Shown: positions 15,401 to 25,227, numbered from the stretch's first letter. The stretch: 44,425 nt of DNA from an uncultured Pelagibacteraceae bacterium (GCA_902550805.1 CACDAL010000009.1:1-44425); one strand, 5' to 3'. Notes: generated from the sequence alone by a model not told the origin. Numbers and translations are program-made.

Positions 15401-16268
15401 ATAAATCTTTTAAATAAATAAATACAGCAATCCATATTAAAATGAAACTTACTAACTTTTGAATATTTAGTGGCTCATTATATAGGAAATATCCTAATAA
15501 AAATTGCAATGTGGGAGTTATATAAAAAATCATACCTGTAGGTCCAAGACCACAAAGCTCAACTCCCTTAATATATAAAAAAAGAGGTATTACGGTCATT
15601 GGACCTGCTAACATTAAAATAAACATCAATGATGGATTCGATATGTCAAAATCATTTACATTATTTTGAACGATAAAATAAAACACAATAAGAACCATCG
15701 GTAATAAAAATAAGCTTTCAATAAATAATCCTAAATCTGTATCAACATTTATTTTTTTTCTTAGTAAATTATAAGTGCTCCAGCTAACGGCAACAACTAA
15801 TCCTACCCATGGAATAGATTTAAAATCAATAATAAGTAAATATAAAATTGATAATACAACTATAAAAACAGAAATTTTACTTTTAAAACTTAATTTTTCT
15901 TTAAAAAAATAAAAACCTAAAAAAATACTAATAATTGGCATTATAAAATATCCAAAACTTGCATCTATAACTTGATCATTGGCAACAGCAAAAATCCAAA
16001 CACTCCAATTAATAAAAATTAATATACCAGAGCAGAAAAGAAGTAATAATATTTTTCTATTTGAAAATATTTCAAATACTTTCTTCCATTTTGAAAAATA
16101 ATATATGGTTAATAAAAGTGTAACAGTAGTCCATAAACTTCTATGTATAACAACTTCTACATGTCCAGCAAATGAGATGTATTTAAAATAAATTACTCCT
16201 AAAAAGCCCCACCAAAATGATCCTATGGCTGTTAAAATTACACCTTTGTTAAAATTTTTGTCACTCAT
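15387..16268 (-). CDS. rarD: RarD/EamA-family drug/metabolite transporter
   Basis: The 293-residue protein is a ten-helix inner-membrane transporter of the DMT superfamily, with two EamA repeats. RarD-specific features include KGVILTAIGSFWWG at the start, VEVVIHRSLW, NWSVWIFAVANDQVIDASFGYFI, and the C-terminal GPTGMIFYITPTLQFLLG. RarD proteins were named for chloramphenicol sensitivity, but the natural substrate is unclear. It is the first gene of the long minus-strand run that ends at the MBL gene; the 90 bp upstream to tRNA-Ser must contain the promoter. Confidence 0.93.
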   Translation of the reverse strand: MSDKNFNKGVILTAIGSFWWGFLGVIYFKYISFAGHVEVVIHRSLWTTVTLLLTIYYFSKWKKVFEIFSNRKILLLLFCSGILIFINWSVWIFAVANDQVIDASFGYFIMPIISIFLGFYFFKEKLSFKSKISVFIVVLSILYLLIIDFKSIPWVGLVVAVSWSTYNLLRKKINVDTDLGLFIESLFLLPMVLIVFYFIVQNNVNDFDISNPSLMFILMLAGPMTVIPLFLYIKGVELCGLGPTGMIFYITPTLQFLLGYFLYNEPLNIQKLVSFILIWIAVFIYLKDLYENN

Positions 16269-16358
16269 AGATTCATTACTTATTATAGCTAGGTTTAAAT
16301 CACTTTATCTATTTTATTCTTGAAATATATATTAATAATTATAAAAACCTCACTAAAC

Positions 16359-16448
16359 GGAGAGATGGCTGAGCGGTTGAAAGCACCGGTCTTGAAAACC
16401 GGCAAAGGGGCAACTCTTTCCTGGGTTCGAATCCCAGTCTCTCCGCCA
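16359..16448 (+). tRNA. tRNA-Ser (anticodon TGA)
   Basis: A class II tRNA of 90 nt: acceptor stem GGAGAGA...TCTCTCC, anticodon arm CCGGTCTTGAAAACCGG (TGA), a long variable arm, T arm CTGGGTTCGAATCCCAG, discriminator G and encoded CCA (16446-16448). Its 3' end lies one base from the stop codon of the convergent sdhE gene. Confidence 0.97.
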
Positions 16449-16449
16449 C

Positions 16450-16710
16450 TTAATATTTTTTTTTAAATTCGATCAAACTATTGATAATATTATTATTTTC
16501 CAATTCATCAATCTCTACACCAGTACTTGCCTTCATTAATTTATCATCATCGATATTAATTAATTTATTTAATTGAGATAATTCTTCTATATTCAGATCT
16601 TTGATTATTGATTTTACAAATTTAGATACAAAAATATCCATTTCTCTTGTTCCACGATATTGTGATCTATATAAAATTTTATTAATAAGATTTTGTTTAT
16701 TTGAATCCAT
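16450..16710 (-). CDS. sdhE: Succinate dehydrogenase flavinylation factor SdhE
   Basis: The protein assists covalent attachment of FAD to the SdhA subunit of complex II. From ATG 16710 it has 86 residues and contains the signature RGTREMDIFVSKFV (Arg19-Gly20-x2-Glu23), the surface known to contact SdhA. An in-frame ATG at 16764 would extend into recG, so I use 16710. It lies divergent to recG, the usual alphaproteobacterial pairing, with only 26 bp between the start codons. Confidence 0.93.
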   Translation of the reverse strand: MDSNKQNLINKILYRSQYRGTREMDIFVSKFVKSIIKDLNIEELSQLNKLINIDDDKLMKASTGVEIDELENNNIINSLIEFKKKY

Positions 16711-16736
16711 CAAGTAAATCTTTATATATATAAAAA

Positions 16737-18776
16737 ATGAATGATTACGAATATTTATTATCAAATATTCAACAAATTAAAGGTATTGGCAAAAAAACAA
16801 GTCAATTATTTAAAAGGAAGAATATTAATACAATATTTGATTTATTATGGCATCTACCTACTAGCAAGATTGAAAACTCTAAAATAACCAATTCAAATGA
16901 AATTCAAATTGGAAAAATTCAGACATTAAAGTTAATTCCAATTAAATATAATTTTCCTAGAATCAGAAGGTTGCCAAATAAAGTAATATGCGAAAACAAT
17001 GAAATAAAAATTGATTGTATTTTTTTTAATTCTAATGAGAGTTACATAAAAAAAATTCTACCAATAAATACTGAAGTTATCGTTAGTGGAAAAATTAATT
17101 TTTACAAAAATAAGTATCAAATTATTAATCCTACTCAAACTAAAAATGAAGATAGTAATATTATAAAAGAAAAAAATAAATATAGCCTTACAGAAGGACT
17201 TTCTTTAAATAAATATAATACTATAATTAATAATGTATTAAATCAACTTCCAAATTTAGATGAATGGTTAGATGATGATATTAAAAAAAAATTTAATAAT
17301 GTTAGTTGGAAAGATTCTATTTTAAAAATTCATTCATTGGAAACAAAAAAAATTATAAAATCAGATTATTATAAAAGATTAATTTTTGATGAACTATTTG
17401 CTCATTTCTTATTATCTTCCAAAATAAGAGTGAAAATAAAAAAAGTAAAAAAGAAAGAAAAAATTTTCATAGATAATAAAGAAAAATTATTAAAAGACTT
17501 GAATTTTAAATTAACCAATGATCAAGACAAAGCTGTTAAAATAATAAATTCAGATCTCAGATCTAAAAATAAAATGTTTAGATTATTACAAGGTGATGTT
17601 GGATCTGGTAAAACCATTGTATCAATGATAGCTGCCTTAAATACTATTAACTCTGGTTATCAAGTTTGTTTTATGGTTCCAACTGAAATTTTGGCAAAAC
17701 AACATTTTTCATTTGCAAAGAAATATTTTGAAAAATATACTAAAATTGAAATTTTGACAGGAAAGTCTAAATACGCTGAGAGAAAAAAAATTCTAGACAA
17801 CCTTAAACTCGGTAAGATTAATTTTTTGATTGGAACACATTCATTGTTTCAAAAGAAAGTTGAATATCTAAAATTAGGATTAATAATCATAGATGAGCAG
17901 CATAAGTTTGGTGTTAGACAAAGAAAAGAGTTGTCCGAAAAAGGTGGTGATAATTGTGATGTATTAGTAATGTCAGCAACTCCCATTCCTAGAACTTTGA
18001 TGATGACTGTATATGGAGATATGGACTTAACTTTAATAAAGGAAAAACCTAAAAACCGAAAAAAAACAATTACATATAGCAAATTAGAAGAAAAAATTTC
18101 TGATATAATAAATTTTGTTAAAAATGAAATTAGTAAGGAAAATCAAATTTTTTGGGTTTGTCCATTGATAGAGGAATCTAAAAAAATTGATTTCCAATCT
18201 GTAGTAAATAAATATAAGCATCTTGAAAAATTTTTTAAAAATAGAGTTGGCCTGATACATGGCTCACTTGATAAAGATGAAAAAAATAAGATTTTAACTA
18301 AATTTCTCAATAAAGAAATAGATATTCTAGTTTCAACAACAGTAATTGAAGTTGGAATAGATTTTCCTAATGCCAATGTAATTGTAATAGAAAACGCAGA
18401 TAAATATGGTTTATCACAATTACATCAATTAAGAGGGCGTGTAGGAAGAGGAATTAAAGAGTCTTATTGTATTTTAATGTTCAAATCAAATTTAAGTGAA
18501 AATGCAAAAAAAAGGATAAAAATTCTAAAAAGTTTAAATGATGGATTTGATATATCGGAGGAAGATATGAAATTAAGAGGTTACGGCGATTTACTCGGCT
18601 TTAAACAAAGTGGTGTCAAAAATTTTAGGTTAGCTGATCCAGTATTAAATGAAGATTTATTTTTATTAGCAGAAAAAGTAGTTAAAAAATTAGAATTAGA
18701 AGGTAAAAATTTTGATAAATATAATAAATTATTAAAACTTTATGACAAGGCTTCAATTATCAATAAAAACTATTAA
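16737..18776 (+). CDS. recG: ATP-dependent DNA helicase RecG
   Basis: RecG remodels stalled replication forks and branch-migrates Holliday junctions. The 679-residue protein has an N-terminal wedge/OB region (about 1-160) and two helicase lobes: Walker A GDVGSGKT (about 286-293), PTEILAKQH, DEQHKFGVRQR (about 385-395), MSATPIPRTL, then motif V/VI TTVIEVGIDFPNA and QLHQLRGRVGRG. The C-terminal wing follows. The TATAAA-like sequence 3-8 bp before the ATG suggests a leaderless or very short leader transcript. Its stop directly abuts the stop of the convergent DUF502 gene. Confidence 0.96.
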   Translation: MNDYEYLLSNIQQIKGIGKKTSQLFKRKNINTIFDLLWHLPTSKIENSKITNSNEIQIGKIQTLKLIPIKYNFPRIRRLPNKVICENNEIKIDCIFFNSNESYIKKILPINTEVIVSGKINFYKNKYQIINPTQTKNEDSNIIKEKNKYSLTEGLSLNKYNTIINNVLNQLPNLDEWLDDDIKKKFNNVSWKDSILKIHSLETKKIIKSDYYKRLIFDELFAHFLLSSKIRVKIKKVKKKEKIFIDNKEKLLKDLNFKLTNDQDKAVKIINSDLRSKNKMFRLLQGDVGSGKTIVSMIAALNTINSGYQVCFMVPTEILAKQHFSFAKKYFEKYTKIEILTGKSKYAERKKILDNLKLGKINFLIGTHSLFQKKVEYLKLGLIIIDEQHKFGVRQRKELSEKGGDNCDVLVMSATPIPRTLMMTVYGDMDLTLIKEKPKNRKKTITYSKLEEKISDIINFVKNEISKENQIFWVCPLIEESKKIDFQSVVNKYKHLEKFFKNRVGLIHGSLDKDEKNKILTKFLNKEIDILVSTTVIEVGIDFPNANVIVIENADKYGLSQLHQLRGRVGRGIKESYCILMFKSNLSENAKKRIKILKSLNDGFDISEEDMKLRGYGDLLGFKQSGVKNFRLADPVLNEDLFLLAEKVVKKLELEGKNFDKYNKLLKLYDKASIINKNY

Positions 18777-19397
18777 TTATTTTCTATTGTCTGATGTTCC
18801 AGCAGAAACAATAAATTTAGAAGCTTCTTCAAATGACATATCTAAGTAAATAACTTCTTCTTTAGGAAACATTAATAAGAATCCGCTGGTGGGATTAGGA
18901 GTGGTTGGTACAAAAACATTAATCAAATTTTTATCGGTTTTTTTCGAAATTTCACCTTGATTTTCTTTTGTTGCAAATCCAACGGCCCAACTTCCTTTTC
19001 TTGGATATTCAATTAAAACAACACTTTTTTTTGAACCTTTTTTAGGAGCAAGAGTTTCCGTCATCTGCCCTATTGCTGAGTAAATAGTTCTTAATATAGG
19101 AATTCTTTTTAATAAATCATTAAACAATTGAAGAATTTTTTTTCCTATAAAAGAAAGAGACAATCCACCTATAAATGTAATAAAAATTATAGACAATATT
19201 ATTTCTAATCCCGGTATAGAAAATGGCAAATAATTATTTGGATTTAAATCGTAAGGAATTAATTTTGATGAAATTGATATAAAAAATTTTGTTAAATATA
19301 GAGTTATTCCTATTGGAACTAAAACAACGATTCCTGTAATAAAATAATTACGTAATTTTGCGAATAATGAAATCCCTCTTCTTTTTAAATTTAGCAT
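18777..19397 (-). CDS. DUF502 family membrane protein
   Basis: The 206-residue protein has two membrane helices (about 16-38 and 57-82) and the family's conserved stretches: FITGIVVLVPIGITLYL, FIGKKILQLFNDLLKRIPILRTIYSAIGQ, and the soluble part GSWAVGFATKEN...VFVPTTPNPTSGFLLMFPKEEVI. DUF502 proteins are widespread inner-membrane proteins of unproven function, often adjacent to recG in alphaproteobacteria, as here. Confidence 0.9.
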   Translation of the reverse strand: MLNLKRRGISLFAKLRNYFITGIVVLVPIGITLYLTKFFISISSKLIPYDLNPNNYLPFSIPGLEIILSIIFITFIGGLSLSFIGKKILQLFNDLLKRIPILRTIYSAIGQMTETLAPKKGSKKSVVLIEYPRKGSWAVGFATKENQGEISKKTDKNLINVFVPTTPNPTSGFLLMFPKEEVIYLDMSFEEASKFIVSAGTSDNRK

Positions 19398-19443
19398 ATT
19401 TTATGTATTTAAAGGTAAAATTATAAAGATTATTACTAGAAAG

Positions 19444-19524
19444 ATGGAAAACAATAATATTTTGTTATTTAGTATCATAATATTGATTATACTTAACATG
19501 TATTATAATTATATAGTAAAGTGA
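19444..19524 (+). CDS. Candidate 26-residue membrane peptide upstream of the M48 protease
   Basis: ATG 19444 opens a 26-codon frame made of a short polar start (MENNN) and one hydrophobic helix of Ile, Leu and Phe residues, ending with a lysine. Its TGA stop (19522-19524) overlaps the GTG start of the protease gene as GTGA, the classic arrangement for translational coupling. That overlap, plus the otherwise unexplained 120-bp gap, is the reason for listing it. I do not recognise a family. In AT-rich DNA a short hydrophobic frame can occur by chance. Confidence 0.42.
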   Translation: MENNNILLFSIIILIILNMYYNYIVK

Positions 19525-20342
19525 ATAGAAGAAATTTCATATATTTATTAGGTTGTGGCTGTTTATCTACTTATATTAGCGGATGCAGCACAACTCCAAT
19601 TACCGATAGAAAACAATTAAAATTAATTCCAGAATCAAAATTAAATGCACAAGCAGCTGCACTATATGAAAAAGTTAAAGAAAAAGAAAAATTAAGTGAT
19701 GACATTAATACGTTAGATAAAATCAAAGAAATTGGCTCAAAAATTGAATATGCTATTTCAGAATATTTTTTTGTAAACAATATACCCGATCCAACTACAA
19801 ATTTTAGTTGGGAATATATATTGATTGAAAATAAAAAAGTTAAAAACGCATGGTGTATGCCTGGCGGCAAAATTGCTGTGTATACAGGAATTTTAGAAAT
19901 TACCAAAAACGATAATGGCTTAGCGGCAGTTATGGGACATGAAATAGCTCATGCAGTAGCAAAACATTCTGTAGAAAGAGCAAGTAGAGGAGTTTTAATA
20001 AATACTGGAACTAAAATTATTGATATAGCTTCTGGAGGAAAATTATCAAAAATTAATACTACTACAGGCATGAATACTGTAGGTATGTTATCTCAAATAG
20101 GTTTGATGAATCCATTTAGCAGAAAACAAGAAAGTGAAGCAGATTATTTAGGTTTAGTATTTTCTTCATTGGCGGGTTATGATATTAGAGAAACTGTTAA
20201 GATTTGGGAAAGAATGAAAGAAGCAAATAAAGGTAAAGAACCTCCAGTATTTATGAGCACTCATCCATCTTCAACAAATAGAATTAATAATATTACAAAT
20301 TGGACTAATGAAATAATATTGAAATATCCACCAATAATTTAA
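19521..20342 (+). CDS. M48 family zinc metalloprotease, lipoprotein (LoiP/YggG-like)
   Basis: The 273-residue protein starts at GTG 19521 and carries a lipoprotein signal (lipobox YISGC, lipid-attached Cys22), so it should sit in the periplasm attached to a membrane. The M48 peptidase domain has the zinc site VMGHEIAHAVAKHS (HExxH at about 140-144) and the third ligand in ESEADYLG (about 208). STHPSSTNRI near the end is typical of the LoiP/YggG branch, which degrades misfolded envelope proteins. A 26-codon frame overlaps its start codon. Confidence 0.92.
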   Translation: MNRRNFIYLLGCGCLSTYISGCSTTPITDRKQLKLIPESKLNAQAAALYEKVKEKEKLSDDINTLDKIKEIGSKIEYAISEYFFVNNIPDPTTNFSWEYILIENKKVKNAWCMPGGKIAVYTGILEITKNDNGLAAVMGHEIAHAVAKHSVERASRGVLINTGTKIIDIASGGKLSKINTTTGMNTVGMLSQIGLMNPFSRKQESEADYLGLVFSSLAGYDIRETVKIWERMKEANKGKEPPVFMSTHPSSTNRINNITNWTNEIILKYPPII

Positions 20343-20351
20343 GAAAATTAT

Positions 20352-20427
<76 letters not shown>

Positions 20428-20475
20428 AACGCCGTTTCTTATATTGATTTTTACTTATTTATCAATATTAAAAAT

Positions 20476-21588
20476 TTATAATAAGTTAATATACTTATCG
20501 TGAAATTGATCAAAAGTTCCATTTTTAATATTTTTCCTAATTTCACTCATCAACTCTTGATAAAAATTGATATTATTCAAGGTTAATATCATTGAAGCTA
20601 ACATTTCGTTGGTATTAAATAAATGGTTCAAATAATTTTTAGAATATTTATTTATATCAAATTTGGTTACATTTAAATCTAGAGGAGAATTGTCTTTTTT
20701 ATATTTTGAATTACGTATTTGTATTTTTCCATTCCAAGTAAATGCCAATCCTGTTCTACCAGATCTTGTTGGAAGTACACAATCAAACATATCTATACCT
20801 CTTTTTACAGCACCCAATATATCAGACGGAGTACCAACACCCATTAAGTATCTAGGTTTATTTTCAGGTAAATGATTTTTTAATATATCTAATATATCGA
20901 ACATTTGTTTTTGTGACTCACCTACTGCTAAACCTCCTATAGCATAACCATCAAAATCAATTTTTATTAATTGATTTAAAGATTTTAATCTTAAATCATT
21001 AAACAAACCTCCTTGAACTATACCAAATAAAGCTTTGTGAGGATTATAACCGAATTCATTTTTAGACCTTTCGGCCCAATATAAAGACAATTCCATTGAT
21101 TCCTTTATTTTTTTATAATCATTGCTTTTTTTTGGACATTCATCCATGACCATTACAATATCCGAATTAAGTTTTTTTTGAATTCGAATGCTTTCTTCTG
21201 GACTCAATAAAAAAGTTTTTCCATCAATATGAGATTGAAATATAGCTCCTTTCTCTCTATCAATCTTATTAAATTTAGAAAGAGACATTACTTGAAAACC
21301 ACCAGAGTCTGTAAGGATTGGTAATTTGCAATTCATAAACTCATGAAGTCCACCAACACTAGCAATTCTATCAACGCCAGGTCTTATCATTAAATGATAT
21401 GTGTTTGATAATATTATTTGACTACCTGTATTAATTATATCATCAATAAAAGCACCTTTAACCGTTGCTTGTGTTCCTACGGGCATAAATGCAGGAGTAT
21501 TAATAACTCCTCTATGAGTTTCTATAATGCCAGTTCTATAATTATAAATTGAATTATTTACATTAAAATTAAACTTTTTTAATGTCAT
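20476..21588 (-). CDS. tgt: tRNA-guanine transglycosylase, zinc ligands missing
   Basis: Tgt exchanges guanine-34 of tRNAs with GUN anticodons for preQ1, the base-swap step of queuosine synthesis. The 370 residues keep the catalytic core: the aspartate in LTDSGGFQVMSL, the base-binding GGLAVGE, and the nucleophile aspartate in MFDCVLPTRSGRTG. The C-terminal zinc subdomain is odd. Where bacterial enzymes have CxCxxC, this protein has LDLNVTKFDINKYSKNYLNH, with Val, Lys and Asp in place of the three cysteines. The distal zinc histidine is Asn in ILTLNNINFYQ. The flanking residues (NYSRAYLHHL-like, NEML, YQELM) align without gaps, so ligand loss is real rather than misalignment. It heads toward tRNA-Lys and lies 13 bp after the cyclophilin gene. 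Confidence 0.94.
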   Translation of the reverse strand: MTLKKFNFNVNNSIYNYRTGIIETHRGVINTPAFMPVGTQATVKGAFIDDIINTGSQIILSNTYHLMIRPGVDRIASVGGLHEFMNCKLPILTDSGGFQVMSLSKFNKIDREKGAIFQSHIDGKTFLLSPEESIRIQKKLNSDIVMVMDECPKKSNDYKKIKESMELSLYWAERSKNEFGYNPHKALFGIVQGGLFNDLRLKSLNQLIKIDFDGYAIGGLAVGESQKQMFDILDILKNHLPENKPRYLMGVGTPSDILGAVKRGIDMFDCVLPTRSGRTGLAFTWNGKIQIRNSKYKKDNSPLDLNVTKFDINKYSKNYLNHLFNTNEMLASMILTLNNINFYQELMSEIRKNIKNGTFDQFHDKYINLL

Positions 21589-21601
21589 TCATTAATAATT
21601 T

Positions 21602-22159
21602 TTATTGTGATTTAAAACTAATAATTTTATCCGGATTAGAAACGGAACCGTTTGATCCTTCGCCTCTTTTAATTTTATCTACTAAATCCATTCCCTCAAC
21701 AACTTTTCCAAAAACTGTATATTGTCTATCTAAAAAAGGAGCTGGATCAAAACATATGAAAAATTGACTATTAGCGCTGTCAGGATCTGAAGATCTGGCC
21801 ATTGAAACCGTACCTCTGTCATGAGGTAAATTGTTAAATTCTTGTTTTAAATCAGGTAGATCAGATCCACCCATTCCAGCTTTTCTTAAATCAAAATTTT
21901 TGGAAGATGAATTGCCAAATTGCACATCTCCAGTTTGTGCCATAAAACCATCTATAACTCTATGAAAAACAACATTGTCATATCTTCCATCATCCGCCAA
22001 CTCTTTTATTCTTTTTACATGATTTGGCGCAACATCTGGAAAAAGTTCTATTTTAACATCTCCATTTTTCAGTTTTAAAATCATAATATTCTCCTTTGCA
22101 TTTGTAATGTTTGTTAATGTAAGCGTTAAAAAAATTATTAAATTTAAAAATCTAAGCAT
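21602..22159 (-). CDS. ppi: Exported cyclophilin-type peptidyl-prolyl cis-trans isomerase
   Basis: The enzyme speeds cis-trans isomerisation of X-Pro bonds. The 185 residues start with a signal peptide (about 1-21, ending TNA), then the compact bacterial cyclophilin fold: VVFHRVIDGFMAQTGD (catalytic Arg and the core), GTVSMARSSDPDSANSQFFI, and PFLDRQYTVFGKVVEGMD. It probably acts in the periplasm on envelope proteins. It overlaps coaD by 8 bp and precedes tgt by 13 bp. Confidence 0.93.
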   Translation of the reverse strand: MLRFLNLIIFLTLTLTNITNAKENIMILKLKNGDVKIELFPDVAPNHVKRIKELADDGRYDNVVFHRVIDGFMAQTGDVQFGNSSSKNFDLRKAGMGGSDLPDLKQEFNNLPHDRGTVSMARSSDPDSANSQFFICFDPAPFLDRQYTVFGKVVEGMDLVDKIKRGEGSNGSVSNPDKIISFKSQ

Positions 22160-22646
22160 ATTTATTTTTTAAATATTTAATTGTACTTTTGGTTGTAAAT
22201 TTTTTTAAATCTCCATTATGCTGAGCTATCTCCTTAACAAATTTTGAAGATATTATTTGATTTTCAACATCTGACATAAGAAATAATGTTTCAACTTTAT
22301 TATATAATTTTCTATTCATCCCAGCTAATTGAAACTCGTATTCGAAATCAGAAACTGCTCTTAGTCCTCTTAGAATTACATTTGATCTATATTTTTTACA
22401 CAAATCAGTAGTAAGTGAGTCAAATGATATTATTTTTATTTTTTTATTTGAATATTTTAGATCAGCAAATAAAGCTTTTTTAACTATTTCAATTCTTTCA
22501 TCTAAAGTAAAAAGAAAATTTTTTTGATTTGCATCAGAAATACCTACTATTACTTTTTCAAATAATTTTAAAGATTTTTTTATTACATCAATATGACCAA
22601 ATGTAATTGGATCAAAAGTGCCAGGATAAATAGCAATATTTTTCAT
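22152..22646 (-). CDS. coaD: Phosphopantetheine adenylyltransferase
   Basis: CoaD transfers AMP from ATP to 4'-phosphopantetheine, the fourth step of coenzyme A synthesis. The 164 residues match the family. The N-terminal nucleotidyltransferase motif YPGTFDPITFGH includes the TxGH-type signature (His18), RGLRAVSDFEYE binds the pantetheine arm, and ISSKFVKEIA is the KMSKS-like ISSxxVR motif. Its start overlaps the gyrA stop by one base; the gyrA-coaD-ppi-tgt order is common in alphaproteobacteria. Confidence 0.96.
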   Translation of the reverse strand: MKNIAIYPGTFDPITFGHIDVIKKSLKLFEKVIVGISDANQKNFLFTLDERIEIVKKALFADLKYSNKKIKIISFDSLTTDLCKKYRSNVILRGLRAVSDFEYEFQLAGMNRKLYNKVETLFLMSDVENQIISSKFVKEIAQHNGDLKKFTTKSTIKYLKNKYA

Positions 22647-25222
22647 TAAATTAAATTATCATCTAATTTTATTGCAGATACAACTTTTTCATCACCAGTA
22701 AGCTTAATTATTCTTACTCCTTGAGTATTTCTTCCAGCAATTCTAATTTCTTTAACTGTAGTACGTATAACTCTTCCTTTATTAGTTGAAATTAAAATTT
22801 GATCAATTCCATTTACAGGAAAAGATGAGGCAACATTACCATTACGAGATGAATTAATAATTCCTATTATTCCTTTGCCACCTCTATTAGTAACTCTAAA
22901 ATCATAATGAGAAGTTCTTTTTCCATATCCATTTTCTGTGATAGATAAAATAAATTTTTCTTTTGCTATTAGTTCAGATTTAAAATTCTTGTCGTTTTTT
23001 TTATTTTTAAGGTTGTCATGATCTATAATAGAAAGTGACATTATACAGTCTTTTTCAGACAAACTTAATCCCCTTATTCCTTTTGATGATCTACCTTTAA
23101 AAACTCTTAATTTTTTTGATTCAAATCTTATACATTTACCAAATTTGGTACTTAGCATTATATCTTGATCATCTCTACATATCTTAACACCTATGATTTT
23201 ATCATCGTTATCAAGTTTCATTGCAATTTTTCCTGAAGTATTAATTGAAGTAAAGTCATCCAAATTATTTTTTCTTATTTTCCCTTTAGAAGTTGCAAAT
23301 ATAATGTGAAGATTTTTAGTATCTATAGATTCTTCGGGAAAAGGCATTATAGAACTAATAGATTGATGATTTTTCAAAGGTAACAAATTAAATAAAGATT
23401 TACCTTTAGAAGAAGAAGAGCCTTCAGGGATTTTCCATGCCTTAATTTTATATGCCAAACCTTCAGTTGAAAAAAATAATACTGATGTATGCGTATTTAC
23501 TGATAGTGTTTGAACTACAGAGTCTTCGTCTCTAGTTTTAATACCAGTTTTTCCTTTCCCTCCCCTTTTTTGTTGTTTAACATTGCTTAGTGCCCCTCTT
23601 TTAATATATCCTTGCAATGTAATTGTAATAATAACAGATTCTTTTTGTATAGTTTCTTCTATATCGTAATTTAATACCGCGTTTATAATATTTGTTCTTC
23701 TAGGAGTTGAAAATCTTTCTTTAATTTTTTGAAGATCGGTACTTATAACTTTTAATAATTCATTTTTAGAGTTAATTATTTTTTTATACATAATTATTAA
23801 ATCTGCTAATTTTTTTATCTCAATTTCTATTTCATTAATACCTAAAGCGGTAAGTTTTTGAAGTCTCAATTCCAATATTGACACAACTTGATCTTCAGTA
23901 AAAAAATATGCTCCTTTATAACTTTTTTTATCAACTAATTTAATAAGTTTAGTTGTTTTATTTATTTTGTATTTTGTTTTTAATAAAGATTTTTTTGCAT
24001 CTTCTGGATTCTTTGATGATCTTATAATTTTAATTACTTTATCAATATTTTCTACACTAACAGAAAGTCCTAGTAATATATGAACTCTATATTCTGTTTT
24101 TTTTAAATCAAATTTAGTTCTTTTAATTATAACATCTTCTCTAAATTTTAAAAAATTTTCTAAAAAATCTTTAAGATTACAAGTTTTAGGTTTATTATCT
24201 ACTATTGCTAAAGTATTAAATCCAAATGAACTTTCTATAGATGTGTATTTATAAAGTTGTCTTTTAATTGTTTCGGGTTCAACATTAGATTTTAGATCAA
24301 TAGCAACCCTAATTCCTTCTCTATTAGATTCATCTCTGATATCTCTAATTCCTTCAATTTTTTTTTCTCTTACTAATTCAGCTATTCTTTCATTTAAACT
24401 CGATTTATTTACTTGATAAGGTATAGAAGTAACTACTAATCTTTCTTTTCCGTTTTTAATTTGTTCAATTTTAATATCACCTCTAATTTTGAAAGAACCT
24501 CTACCAGATTTATATCCTTCTTTAATTATATCTTTGCCTATTATGACTCCACCTGTAGGAAAATCAGGACCAGGTATATATTTCATTAATTCTTTTATTT
24601 TAATATCTCTATTTTTTATCAATGCCAAAGTTCCATCTATAACTTCACCTAAATTATGAGGAGGTATACTTGTTGCCATACCAACTGCTATTCCACCTGC
24701 GCCATTAACTAATAAATTTGGATATTGAGCTGGAAGAACTTCAGGTTCAAGTTCAGTTTCATCATAATTACTTTTAAAAGATACTGTGTTTTTTTCAATA
24801 TCATCTATTAAATATTGTGAAATTTTAGCAAGTTTAGTTTCGGTATATCTCATAGCAGCAGGAGGATCTCCATCTATTGATCCAAAGTTCCCTTGCCCAT
24901 CAATTAAAGGAAGACTCATTGAAAAATCTTGAACCATTCTAACTAAAGCATCATACACAGCCTGATCTCCATGAGGATGATATTTACCAATAACATCTCC
25001 TACAATTCTTGCAGATTTCCTAAATTGTTTAGACCAATCAAAACCACCCTTGTACATAGCAAAAAGAATTCTTCTATGAACAGGCTTTAAACCATCACGT
25101 ACATCAGGCAATGCTCTACTTATGATTACACTCATCGCATAAGATAAATAAGATGAACTCATCTCATCATATAAAGTGATAGGTTTAGTGTTTAAATTTT
25201 TTGTAATTTCAATTTTTTCCAT
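22646..25222 (-). CDS. gyrA: DNA gyrase subunit A
   Basis: GyrA is the DNA-breaking subunit of the gyrase A2B2 enzyme that introduces negative supercoils. The 858-residue protein shows the quinolone-binding helix [18 protein letters not shown] (about 79-96), the active-site Tyr126 in [10 protein letters not shown], and the C-terminal beta-pinwheel. The GyrA box is present as [11 protein letters not shown], supporting gyrase rather than topoisomerase IV. At the position equivalent to E. coli Ser83 there is Gln87, while the acidic partner (Asp91) is kept. It starts 5 bp after ssb ends. Confidence 0.97.
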   Translation of the reverse strand: MEKIEITKNLNTKPITLYDEMSSSYLSYAMSVIISRALPDVRDGLKPVHRRILFAMYKGGFDWSKQFRKSARIVGDVIGKYHPHGDQAVYDALVRMVQDFSMSLPLIDGQGNFGSIDGDPPAAMRYTETKLAKISQYLIDDIEKNTVSFKSNYDETELEPEVLPAQYPNLLVNGAGGIAVGMATSIPPHNLGEVIDGTLALIKNRDIKIKELMKYIPGPDFPTGGVIIGKDIIKEGYKSGRGSFKIRGDIKIEQIKNGKERLVVTSIPYQVNKSSLNERIAELVREKKIEGIRDIRDESNREGIRVAIDLKSNVEPETIKRQLYKYTSIESSFGFNTLAIVDNKPKTCNLKDFLENFLKFREDVIIKRTKFDLKKTEYRVHILLGLSVSVENIDKVIKIIRSSKNPEDAKKSLLKTKYKINKTTKLIKLVDKKSYKGAYFFTEDQVVSILELRLQKLTALGINEIEIEIKKLADLIIMYKKIINSKNELLKVISTDLQKIKERFSTPRRTNIINAVLNYDIEETIQKESVIITITLQGYIKRGALSNVKQQKRGGKGKTGIKTRDEDSVVQTLSVNTHTSVLFFSTEGLAYKIKAWKIPEGSSSSKGKSLFNLLPLKNHQSISSIMPFPEESIDTKNLHIIFATSKGKIRKNNLDDFTSINTSGKIAMKLDNDDKIIGVKICRDDQDIMLSTKFGKCIRFESKKLRVFKGRSSKGIRGLSLSEKDCIMSLSIIDHDNLKNKKNDKNFKSELIAKEKFILSITENGYGKRTSHYDFRVTNRGGKGIIGIINSSRNGNVASSFPVNGIDQILISTNKGRVIRTTVKEIRIAGRNTQGVRIIKLTGDEKVVSAIKLDDNLI

Positions 25223-25227
25223 AAAAA

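Noticed and set aside
17849..18376. Open frames on the minus strand inside recG
   Set aside because: They are shadows of the recG coding frame with no start context or recognisable product; similar shadows occur in glpX, uvrA, tgt and gyrA regions.
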